The position numbers and the translations under genes were made by a program. A stretch of 64,000 bases of DNA, from positions 23,188-87,187 of the forward strand of contig NZ_JPRD01000048.1 in the NCBI RefSeq assembly GCF_000817815.1. The letters run 5' to 3'. Source of the DNA: Vibrio owensii CAIM 1854 = LMG 25443 (GTDB lineage: Bacteria > Pseudomonadota > Gammaproteobacteria > Enterobacterales > Vibrionaceae). A model generated the notes under the pieces. The model ran no database searches. It saw only the letters and a program-made list of their open reading frames with translations, and had not been told where the DNA came from. Position 1 is the first letter of the stretch. Every line of letters starts with the position of its first letter. Positions 1 through 6,269 of this stretch are shown piece after piece.

Positions 1-181
1 CAACAAAATCACCCGCCGTCTTTAGACTGAACGGCTCAGCTCCGAACTTAACCAATACTCGGTCGCCCAATAGTGTGCCATCAACTGGGGACACCGCCGC
101 CCCCAGAACGTCGAAACCAACGCTTACATTACCAATTGACGCAGGAGCATAAACCACTACATCCATATCACTTGAACTCAT
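1..181 (-). CDS. thrB: homoserine kinase, N-terminal part (partial)
   Basis: Only the first 60 codons lie in the window; the gene runs off the left edge. The start is the ATG at 181, five bases after the thrA stop codon. The translation opens with a short Ser/Asp-rich lead, then VVVYAPASIGNVSVGFDVLG, the typical N-terminus of GHMP-family homoserine kinase. The enzyme phosphorylates L-homoserine with ATP, the step before threonine synthase. Tight spacing after thrA, in the same orientation, is the usual thrA-thrB-thrC operon arrangement; thrC should lie further left outside the window. Assignment rests on the conserved N-terminal motif plus position. Confidence 0.93.
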   Translation of the reverse strand, partial: MSSSDMDVVVYAPASIGNVSVGFDVLGAAVSPVDGTLLGDRVLVKFGAEPFSLKTAGDFV

Positions 182-186
182 TGTTG

Positions 187-2646
187 TTATACCCCTAGCT
201 TCCAACCTAAAGTACGCATCACATCCGAGAATACGCCAGCAGCCGTAACCTCAGTACCCGCACCGTAACCACGCAATACTAGTGGAATTGGTTGGTAGTA
301 GCGGCTGTAGAATGCCAGTGCGTTTTCACCATCTTTAATCTTGAACATCGGGTCGTTTTCATCGACTGCAGCAATGCTTACTGTGCATTTACCATCGACA
401 ATTTCACCGACGTAGCGCAGAACTTTACCTTCTTCCGCTGCTTTAGCTGACAGCTCTTTAAAGTACGCGTCCGCTTCTGGTAAACGTTCCATAAACTCAT
501 CAACGCTGCCTGAGTCGTCAAAGCCTGGTGGCAGAGCTTGATCAACCACAACGTCTTCTAGTTCTAGAGACATGCCTGCTTCACGAGCAAGGATCAGAAG
601 CTTACGCGCCACATCCATACCCGATAGATCATCACGCGGATCCGGTTCCGTAAAGCCGTTTTGTTTCGCGATGTTTGTCGCTTCACTTAGGCTCATGCCT
701 TCATCTAATTTGCCAAAGATGTATGACAGAGAGCCAGAAAGGATGCCGCTAAAGCGCTCTAGTTCATCACCCGCTGAGATTAGGTTTTGTAGGTTTTCGA
801 TAACTGGTAGACCTGCGCCTACAGTTGTTTCGTACATCAATTTACGACGAGAGCTGCGCGCTACATCGCGAAGTTGATGGTAGTAAGCCATGCTTGCTGT
901 GTTTGCTTTTTTGTTTGGCGTTACGACGTGGAAGCCTGCCGCTAGGAAGTCAGCGTATTGATTTGCAATGCTCTCACTTGAAGTACAGTCAACTAACACT
1001 GGGTTAATGATGTGATTACGTTGCACCAGTGAAATCAGGCGCGCTAGGCTGAATTCTTCAGTTGAAGCCGACATACGGTCACGCCAATGCTCTAGAGGCA
1101 GACCTTCACTATCAAGCAGAAGACCTTTGCTGTTTGCCAAGCCACATACGCGGATCACGATGCCTTTCTCTGCAAGCTTCGCCTGTTGACGCTCAATCTG
1201 GTCCACCAGCTCACCACCAACGCCACCAATACCAACCACGAAGACGTCTAGGAAGTGCTTAGAGTTGAATAGGTTCTCGTGACACGCTTTGATTGCTTCA
1301 GAGATTTTGTCTTCAGGAATCACGGCTGAGATAGCACGCTCAGATGAGCCCTGTGCAATTGCCACAATGTTTACGTTCACTTCAGCAAGAGATGAGAAGA
1401 AGCGAGATGCAACACCACGAGAGGTACGCATACCATCCCCCACTAGCGTCACGATAGAAACATCATCAATAAAATCGACGGGTTCAAGAAGGCCATCTTT
1501 CAATTCCAACTCAAATGCATCCGCTAACACTTGCTGCGCTTTTGCCTTGTCTTGAGCTTCGATACAGAAACTGATGCTGTATTCAGAAGAAGATTGAGTG
1601 ATCAGAACGATAGACACACCGGCTGATGACATTGCACCGAATACTCGGCTTGCCATGCCAACCATGCCCTTCATACCCGGGCCAGACACGTTAACCATTG
1701 TCAGATCGTTTAGTGTCGTGATGCCTTTGATGGCTAGGTTATCTTCGCCTGTGTCTTGACCAATCAGCGTACCCGCGCCTTGTGGGTTAAAGCTGTTTTT
1801 GATCAGGCATGGGATATGGAATTGTGCGATTGGTGCGATGGTTTTCGGGTGCAGAACGGAAGCACCGAAGTAAGAAAGCTCCATCGCTTCTTGATAGCTA
1901 AGAGATTTAAGCAGGCGTGCGTCTTCTACTAAGCGAGGGTCACAGTTGTACACACCATCAACGTCTGTCCAGATCTCACAGCAATCTGCGCGCAGACACG
2001 CCGCAAGAACCGCCGCTGAGTAGTCTGAACCATTACGACCTAGTGTAACTAGTTCACCTTTCTCGTTACCGGCAGTAAAACCAGGCATGATGTTCACATG
2101 ACCTTGAGGAAGAGGATTCTGGCGGAAGTTCTGAGTAGAAACTTCAACATCGACCATGGCTTCTAGGTGATCGCCTTTAGCGTAGAGGTATTCAACTGGG
2201 TCGATAAGATGCGCAGGTTGGCCTTTCGCTTCAAGCACTGCCTTCATCAATTGAATCGAAACGCGTTCGCCTTTGCTGATGATGCGTGCATTGACGTTAT
2301 TTGGGCACATGCCAAGAAGGTTGATGCCATGAACGAACTGGCGTAGTTGAGAAAGCGACGTTTTAACTTGGTTGTCAAACGCTGCGCCATCAATGTTCGG
2401 CAACACTGCTTGAATATCACCAAACAGAGCTTTAAAAGAAGCTTCTAGCTCATTGATTTGCAGCTCAGCTTCACCATTACGGAGTGCACCTTCAATCACC
2501 GCAACCAGCTTATTGGTCGTTTTACCTGGTGCAGAAAGTACGACTGCGACTTCTTCTTGTTGCGCATTATTGGCGATGATATCCGCCGCTCTCAAAAAGC
2601 GATCTGCATCTGCTAATGATGAACCGCCAAACTTTAATACTCGCAT
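187..2646 (-). CDS. thrA: bifunctional aspartokinase I / homoserine dehydrogenase I
   Basis: The protein has 819 residues, the usual length for fused ThrA. It catalyses the first step (aspartate to aspartyl phosphate) and the third step (aspartate semialdehyde to homoserine) of the threonine branch. The N-terminus MRVLKFGGSSLA is the kinase ATP-binding lead. ACT-type regulatory regions lie around residues 310-460 (the segment containing TMVNVSGPGMKGMVG), and the NAD(P)-binding FVVGIGGVGG near residue 470 opens the homoserine dehydrogenase half. The start ATG has a good ribosome binding site (AGGAAGGG) just upstream. The gene is preceded on the same strand by an attenuator and the thrL leader peptide, so expression should respond to charged threonyl- and isoleucyl-tRNA. 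Confidence 0.98.
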   Translation of the reverse strand: MRVLKFGGSSLADADRFLRAADIIANNAQQEEVAVVLSAPGKTTNKLVAVIEGALRNGEAELQINELEASFKALFGDIQAVLPNIDGAAFDNQVKTSLSQLRQFVHGINLLGMCPNNVNARIISKGERVSIQLMKAVLEAKGQPAHLIDPVEYLYAKGDHLEAMVDVEVSTQNFRQNPLPQGHVNIMPGFTAGNEKGELVTLGRNGSDYSAAVLAACLRADCCEIWTDVDGVYNCDPRLVEDARLLKSLSYQEAMELSYFGASVLHPKTIAPIAQFHIPCLIKNSFNPQGAGTLIGQDTGEDNLAIKGITTLNDLTMVNVSGPGMKGMVGMASRVFGAMSSAGVSIVLITQSSSEYSISFCIEAQDKAKAQQVLADAFELELKDGLLEPVDFIDDVSIVTLVGDGMRTSRGVASRFFSSLAEVNVNIVAIAQGSSERAISAVIPEDKISEAIKACHENLFNSKHFLDVFVVGIGGVGGELVDQIERQQAKLAEKGIVIRVCGLANSKGLLLDSEGLPLEHWRDRMSASTEEFSLARLISLVQRNHIINPVLVDCTSSESIANQYADFLAAGFHVVTPNKKANTASMAYYHQLRDVARSSRRKLMYETTVGAGLPVIENLQNLISAGDELERFSGILSGSLSYIFGKLDEGMSLSEATNIAKQNGFTEPDPRDDLSGMDVARKLLILAREAGMSLELEDVVVDQALPPGFDDSGSVDEFMERLPEADAYFKELSAKAAEEGKVLRYVGEIVDGKCTVSIAAVDENDPMFKIKDGENALAFYSRYYQPIPLVLRGYGAGTEVTAAGVFSDVMRTLGWKLGV

Positions 2647-2701
2647 CCCTTCCTCCGATGTATCTTCTTAGATCTGTCTAAATTCTGTATAAAAAAGCAT
2701 A

Positions 2702-2739
2702 AAAAAAGGCCTGTATCTTGTTGGATACAGGCCTTTTTT
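2702..2739 (-). terminator. thr operon attenuator (intrinsic terminator)
   Basis: A near-perfect 16-bp inverted repeat (arms 2702-2717 and 2724-2739, 6-base loop) containing GGCCTGTATC/GATACAGGCC ends in a run of T on the minus strand. It sits between the thrL stop codon and thrA, as expected for a transcription attenuator controlled by ribosome position on the leader peptide. Confidence 0.93.
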
Positions 2740-2754
2740 GTGAATTTCTTTCGC

Positions 2755-2832
2755 TCAGCAGCCTGCCCCAACATTGGTCGTGTCGGTAATAATAATGGTT
2801 GTGGTCATTACTACTTGGCTGTGAGATGTCAT
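2755..2832 (-). CDS. thrL: thr operon leader peptide
   Basis: This 25-codon open reading frame (ATG at 2832, TGA at 2755) lies just upstream of the attenuator. Its core reads MTTTIIITDTT, with six threonine codons and three consecutive isoleucine codons in eleven; the full peptide has seven threonines. This is the regulatory composition of a thr leader peptide, whose translation senses threonyl- and isoleucyl-tRNA charging. It ends GAGC, close to the end of the enterobacterial ThrL. Translation could alternatively begin at the internal ATG (codon 9), which would give a 17-residue peptide. Stalling at the Thr/Ile block is expected to favour an antiterminator and allow transcription into thrA. 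Confidence 0.92.
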   Translation of the reverse strand: MTSHSQVVMTTTIIITDTTNVGAGC

Positions 2833-2873
2833 AAATAAATATTCAACGATAATTATGTGTTTGCTTAACTCTA

Positions 2874-2902
2874 CGTTTACCGAGTTTCGTAAACAGAGTC
2901 AA
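2874..2902 (-). promoter_or_regulatory. putative thr operon promoter
   Basis: On the minus strand a -35 box TTGACT (2897-2902) is followed after exactly 17 bp by TAAACG (2874-2879) as a weak -10. A start near 2867 would leave a short leader before thrL. Position and spacing support a sigma-70 promoter; the -10 match is modest. Confidence 0.6.
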
Positions 2903-3258
2903 CAAAAAATTGTTTATTTTCCGGCCTTGTAGAGATTTATGCTACGCAATGTCATTGATATTTCAATGTAATTACAATGATTTACCAAGGTGACACTAAA
3001 GGTGACTTTTTTCTACAACCAACTCATCTAACTTAAAACCGAGCCTTCTAACCATCTTTCATCTGATCTTGAACGCTGCGCGTAAGATCAAAGTGTCGAT
3101 CTTTACTGATGCTAATTAACAAACACTTAACTGTGATCAATGTTCCTAGGATCGAATTAAAAGGAAAATAAGTGAGCTAGCTTTCATATTCTATGCTTTA
3201 ATAGTGAGAAGCTTTTAGCACATACTAATAACAAAGTTAGACACAAGGAGTGGTCAAC
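2903..3258. other. intergenic region between the thr operon and the 3259 gene
   Basis: This AT-rich stretch of about 355 bp holds no convincing gene. It contains a cluster of TCATTG/CAATGA elements at 2952-2980 (three copies, partly palindromic around TAATTA), possibly a regulator site. A ribosome binding site AGGAG at 3246-3250 serves the downstream gene. Confidence 0.5.
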
Positions 3259-3729
3259 ATGAAAAAATGGATTTTTCTGTTACTGTTCGCCGTGCCTAGC
3301 GTTTGTCTAGCGACTGATCTTCCGCCTCTTCCGGGCAAAACATCTTCGTCTCCACACAAACTTTTCATCTCTAGTGAAAATTACCAAGCCGACAGTTTTG
3401 ATGTTTGGAATATCGATGGCGGCTACGCTTACGAGTTGTTTGATTCCGTTGATCTTTATGTGGGTGCTCGCGTTAATAACTCACCTACTCAAAACCAAAG
3501 TGGTCTTCTTAGTGGTATCAGCTACCACTTTAATGATCGCGTGACGGTGAAGAGTACGGTTCGTTCTTATAAAGGCGAAACAACAGAAGGCATCCGAGAA
3601 GAAGAAAGCAGCCTTGCTGCAGAAGTCTCTAGCCGCGTAAAAATCACTGAAAATCTAGATCTTCACGCCACACTCGACTATCAAGATTGGCAACAAGGCT
3701 TCGAAGTTGGATTAGGTTTCCGCTTCTAG
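3259..3729 (+). CDS. small exported protein, probable outer-membrane beta-barrel
   Basis: The protein has 156 residues when started at the ATG at 3259, which sits 8 bases after AGGAG; an upstream in-frame GTG at 3250 overlaps that ribosome binding site and is unlikely. A clear signal peptide (about residues 1-18, ending VCLA before TDLPP) has no lipobox. The mature part alternates polar and hydrophobic residues (for example VDLYVGARVNNS, LDLHATLDYQDW) and ends GLGFRF with a terminal Phe, typical of small outer-membrane barrels. No specific family is recognised. It converges with rraA, the two genes overlapping by 4 bp at their stop codons. The function is unknown. Confidence 0.8.
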   Translation: MKKWIFLLLFAVPSVCLATDLPPLPGKTSSSPHKLFISSENYQADSFDVWNIDGGYAYELFDSVDLYVGARVNNSPTQNQSGLLSGISYHFNDRVTVKSTVRSYKGETTEGIREEESSLAAEVSSRVKITENLDLHATLDYQDWQQGFEVGLGFRF

Positions 3730-4208
3730 AAATCCAACGCCTCTTTCGAGATCAACACCCCATTCCAATCCGCATACACGTAATGCTTAGGCTGGACGAT
3801 CTGGTTCTGCATTGTCAGGGTGACATTGACTTCACCCACATCGCGTTTCTCCGTTTTAAACGGACAAGTCCCTAACGCTTGAACACCAATATCCATTTGT
3901 GACATCTGCGCCACATCACGAATTGCGCCGTAAACAATGATGCCTTCCCAGCCATTTTCAATCCCTAGAATTGCCAGTTGGTCGCCAAGCAGCGCTTTTT
4001 GGCAGGAGCCGTGGCCATCCACTATCAACACTTTTCCGGTGCCGTCTTCGCTGAGAACTTCGCGCACTTTTGAATTATCGTGGTAGCAGCGCACAGTAAC
4101 AATTTCGCCATGGAAAGCGGTACGTTGACCGAAGTTCTGCAACGGTAAATTTAGCAAGGTGACTTGGTCTTCAAACTGGTCACAAATGTCTGGTGTTATG
4201 TCTCTCAT
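3726..4208 (-). CDS. rraA: ribonuclease E activity regulator RraA
   Basis: The protein has 160 residues from the ATG at 4208, which has GGAGGA five bases upstream; a longer in-frame reading to 4247 lacks support. RraA forms a ring-like trimer that binds RNase E and inhibits its cleavage of selected mRNAs. Family features seen are ITPDICDQF at the start, QNFGQRTAFHGEIVTVRC, VLIVDGHGS, and GIENGWEGIIVYGAIRD. The length matches enterobacterial RraA. It lies 54 bp downstream of a DUF3293 gene on the same strand and may share its transcript. Confidence 0.96.
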   Translation of the reverse strand: MRDITPDICDQFEDQVTLLNLPLQNFGQRTAFHGEIVTVRCYHDNSKVREVLSEDGTGKVLIVDGHGSCQKALLGDQLAILGIENGWEGIIVYGAIRDVAQMSQMDIGVQALGTCPFKTEKRDVGEVNVTLTMQNQIVQPKHYVYADWNGVLISKEALDF

Positions 4209-4262
4209 AGTTCCTCCGTGAATTGTCCCACTCAAGCTGTTGCTCAAGTGAGTAATATCCTT

Positions 4263-4670
4263 TTATACGAGCCGCAGTGTTATCGCGCCTAGCTTGTGCA
4301 TGACCTCTGGGTTAGCACAAGCAATCAGGTAAAGTTCGTCATCAATGACGTAATAGATGGCATTTTGCTGGTACTGATTCGCCAATGCTATCGCTGCTTT
4401 TGGAGTGAGCTCCGCTGCGTAACTCTCCTCAAACCATTCAAAAGCTTGATCGCCTACCGTGACAGGCACGTATTTAACGTGGTTTAATTGTTTTTCGAGC
4501 TTATGATTACTTATGCAATTCTCTTCTTTTGACCGTAAATTACTGTAAGGGTTCCAAGCAGTTATCACCGCGTAGCTGGCAACCTTCCATTCGGCATGAA
4601 AACGGAAGAAAGATTCTGAATAAGCATTCCATAACGATGCGTCTATGTTCGTATTACTTTTTTCTATCAT
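4263..4670 (-). CDS. DUF3293 domain-containing protein
   Basis: This 135-residue soluble protein matches the DUF3293 pattern: an AWNPYS motif near residue 40, then SKEENCISNHKLEKQL, and a C-terminal half with QNAIYYVIDDELYLIAC. The biochemical role is not known. No signal peptide or membrane segment is visible. It lies directly upstream of rraA and divergent from arcA, so it borders the arcA control region. A consensus FNR site at 4708-4721 lies close to its start and could affect this gene as well as arcA. Confidence 0.85.
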   Translation of the reverse strand: MIEKSNTNIDASLWNAYSESFFRFHAEWKVASYAVITAWNPYSNLRSKEENCISNHKLEKQLNHVKYVPVTVGDQAFEWFEESYAAELTPKAAIALANQYQQNAIYYVIDDELYLIACANPEVMHKLGAITLRLV

Positions 4671-4707
4671 AACTCTTAAACGATTAATAACAGTTACATT
4701 TCATCAA

Positions 4708-4721
4708 TTGATGTAAATCAA
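4708..4721. promoter_or_regulatory. consensus FNR-type binding site
   Basis: The sequence TTGATGTAAATCAA matches the FNR consensus TTGAT-N4-ATCAA at every specified base. It lies 38 bp upstream of the start codon of the minus-strand DUF3293 gene and about 68 bp upstream of the start predicted from the TATAAA at 4771. Enterobacterial arcA is known to be FNR-activated anaerobically, so activation of arcA is the likely role. Confidence 0.7.
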
Positions 4722-4750
4722 CAAAGTGAATGGAATTAACATTTGAGCAT

Positions 4751-4776
4751 TGTTAGCATGCTGTTAACAATATAAA
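4751..4776 (+). promoter_or_regulatory. ArcA-type direct repeats overlapping a putative arcA promoter
   Basis: TGTTA at 4751 and TGTTA at 4762 are spaced 11 bp apart, the repeat spacing reported for ArcA-P binding. They run into a TATAAA (4771-4776) that could be the -10 of an arcA promoter with start near 4783. Autoregulation is an inference. A partial inverted repeat ATTGTTA/TAACAAT covers the same bases. Confidence 0.5.
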
Positions 4777-5031
4777 ATCCGCTCCATATCTTAGGGTGTT
4801 TACGTTTCAGGCCCCGTAAATACAGGGAATCGAAAGGTAAACAAGCCCTATAGAATAAACGTCGCCATCGGATACTGGTGAGTTGGCAAAATTCCAAGGA
4901 AGGCGGATAACTGAAAGAAGTGTTTTTTTGATCAACTTGATTTATTATCAAAATCACATTACCTGTATGTTATATTTTTGCCTAGAATTTATTCTATTAG
5001 CACAATTTTGTCACAAATTTAGGTACCGCCA
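4777..5031 (+). other. long arcA leader with a possible structured element
   Basis: If transcription starts near 4783, arcA has a leader of about 250 nt. Bases about 4800-4915 are richer in G+C than their flanks and contain short inverted repeats (CCCCGT/ACAGGG at 4813-4826, TTCC-AA-GGAA at 4891-4900) followed by a T7 run at 4922. No known riboswitch family is recognised. On the minus strand the first hairpin is better paired (a G-U replaces a mismatch), so a small RNA on either strand is possible. The remainder, to the arcA start, is AT-rich and includes an imperfect TTGAT-N5-ATCAA at 4937-4951. Confidence 0.4.
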
Positions 5032-5748
5032 ATGCAAACCCCGCAGATTCTTATCGTAGAAGATGAGCAAGTAACTCGTAACACTCTTAAGAGTATTTTT
5101 GAAGCAGAGGGATACGCTGTTTTTGAAGCCAGTGACGGTGAAGAGATGCACCAAGTGTTGTCTGAAAATTCAATCAACTTGGTAATTATGGACATTAATC
5201 TTCCAGGCAAGAATGGTCTTCTTCTAGCACGTGAACTTCGCGAACAGGCGAACATCGCTCTGATGTTCCTAACTGGTCGTGACAATGAAGTAGACAAGAT
5301 CCTAGGTCTTGAAATCGGTGCTGATGACTACATCACTAAACCATTCAACCCACGTGAATTGACTATCCGTGCTCGTAACCTGCTAAGCCGCTCTATGAGC
5401 ACTAACGCAGTACAAGAAGAGAAACGCTCGGTAGAAAAATACGAATTCAACGGTTGGGTTCTAGACATCAACAGCCGCTCTCTAGTGAGCCCAGCTGGTG
5501 ATAGCTACAAACTACCTCGCTCTGAGTTCCGTGCACTACTGCACTTCTGTGAGAACCCAGGCAAGATTCAAACTCGTGCTGATCTTCTTAAGAAGATGAC
5601 TGGCCGTGAGCTTAAGCCACACGACCGTACTGTAGACGTAACGATTCGTCGTATTCGTAAGCACTTTGAATCTGTATCAGGTACACCTGAAATCATCGCG
5701 ACAATTCACGGTGAAGGTTACCGCTTCTGTGGCGATCTAGAAGACTAA
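5032..5748 (+). CDS. arcA: two-component response regulator ArcA
   Basis: This 238-residue OmpR/PhoB-type regulator is the aerobic respiration control protein. The receiver domain occupies about residues 1-120, with acidic residues DE at 11-12, the phosphoacceptor Asp54 (in VIMDINLPGK) and Lys in ITKPF. The C-terminal winged helix carries the PRSEFRALLHF and DVTIRRIRKHFE segments. Phosphorylated by ArcB under low oxygen, it represses TCA-cycle and aerobic genes. The sensor gene arcB lies only about 0.5 kb downstream on the opposite strand, unlike in E. coli where the two are far apart. The gene is followed by a strong terminator. Confidence 0.98.
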   Translation: MQTPQILIVEDEQVTRNTLKSIFEAEGYAVFEASDGEEMHQVLSENSINLVIMDINLPGKNGLLLARELREQANIALMFLTGRDNEVDKILGLEIGADDYITKPFNPRELTIRARNLLSRSMSTNAVQEEKRSVEKYEFNGWVLDINSRSLVSPAGDSYKLPRSEFRALLHFCENPGKIQTRADLLKKMTGRELKPHDRTVDVTIRRIRKHFESVSGTPEIIATIHGEGYRFCGDLED

Positions 5749-5770
5749 TCCGCCTCAGCATAAACAATAA

Positions 5771-5798
5771 GGGCTTGCTCTATGAGCAAGCCCTTTTT
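5771..5798 (+). terminator. arcA transcription terminator
   Basis: A perfect 10-bp stem GGGCTTGCTC/GAGCAAGCCC with a 3-base loop is followed by TTTTT. It lies between the converging arcA and lipoprotein-arcB transcription units and may serve both. Confidence 0.93.
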
Positions 5799-5818
5799 CT
5801 ATCTGCCGTTTAGCGGTG

Positions 5819-6268
5819 TTAGTAAACTTTGTCGATCTTAATGCCTTTCTCGACCAACCAACCTTTCTTGCCTGCATCATCAAGCAGCAGTGCTAAATCA
5901 ACGCGCTTTTCCATATCCGCTTCAATTTGCCATACGAATGCCACTTCCCACTGATTCTCACTGTGCGTGCGCAGCTCTAGCAAGTCTCCATCGATTTCCC
6001 ACTCAGAGTCACCTTGCTTAATGATCAACGAATCAACGGTCAAGTTTGCTGGAAGTTCTTTATCGGCCTTCAAGTACAATGCGCCATGCACATTCTGTTC
6101 TTGAACTTCACCAATGGTTGGCATCAGGTTTACCCATAAGTTACTTTTCAACTCAACATTCATCTTGTTCATGGTGATTTGACTGTCTTCTTGCCAGTCC
6201 ACTTGAGGAGCAGAGCTACAACCTGCCAGTAGTGCAATTGCCAATGCTGCCGATGCAAATTTCTTCAT
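5819..6268 (-). CDS. lipoprotein of unknown function, downstream of arcB
   Basis: The 149-residue protein opens with a lipoprotein signal peptide and lipobox LAGC (Cys17). Residues +2 and +3 after the Cys are Ser, so outer-membrane sorting is likely. The mature part is a predicted beta-rich periplasmic domain (segments LYLKADKELPANLTVDSLIIKQG and WEVAFVWQIEADMEKRVDLALLL). No family is recognised. The start codon lies one base after the arcB stop, so the two are almost certainly co-transcribed and possibly translationally coupled. That suggests, but does not prove, a link with ArcB. Confidence 0.85.
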   Translation of the reverse strand: MKKFASAALAIALLAGCSSAPQVDWQEDSQITMNKMNVELKSNLWVNLMPTIGEVQEQNVHGALYLKADKELPANLTVDSLIIKQGDSEWEIDGDLLELRTHSENQWEVAFVWQIEADMEKRVDLALLLDDAGKKGWLVEKGIKIDKVY

Positions 6269-6269
6269 G

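Noticed and set aside
4937..4951. Second FNR-like site TTGAT-N5-ATCAA in the arcA leader
   Set aside because: The spacer is five bases, not four, so a functional FNR site is unlikely.
4736..4957. 73-codon minus-strand frame in the arcA control region
   Set aside because: It has no ribosome binding site and covers the regulatory sites and leader; the composition is not protein-like. A non-coding role is more likely.
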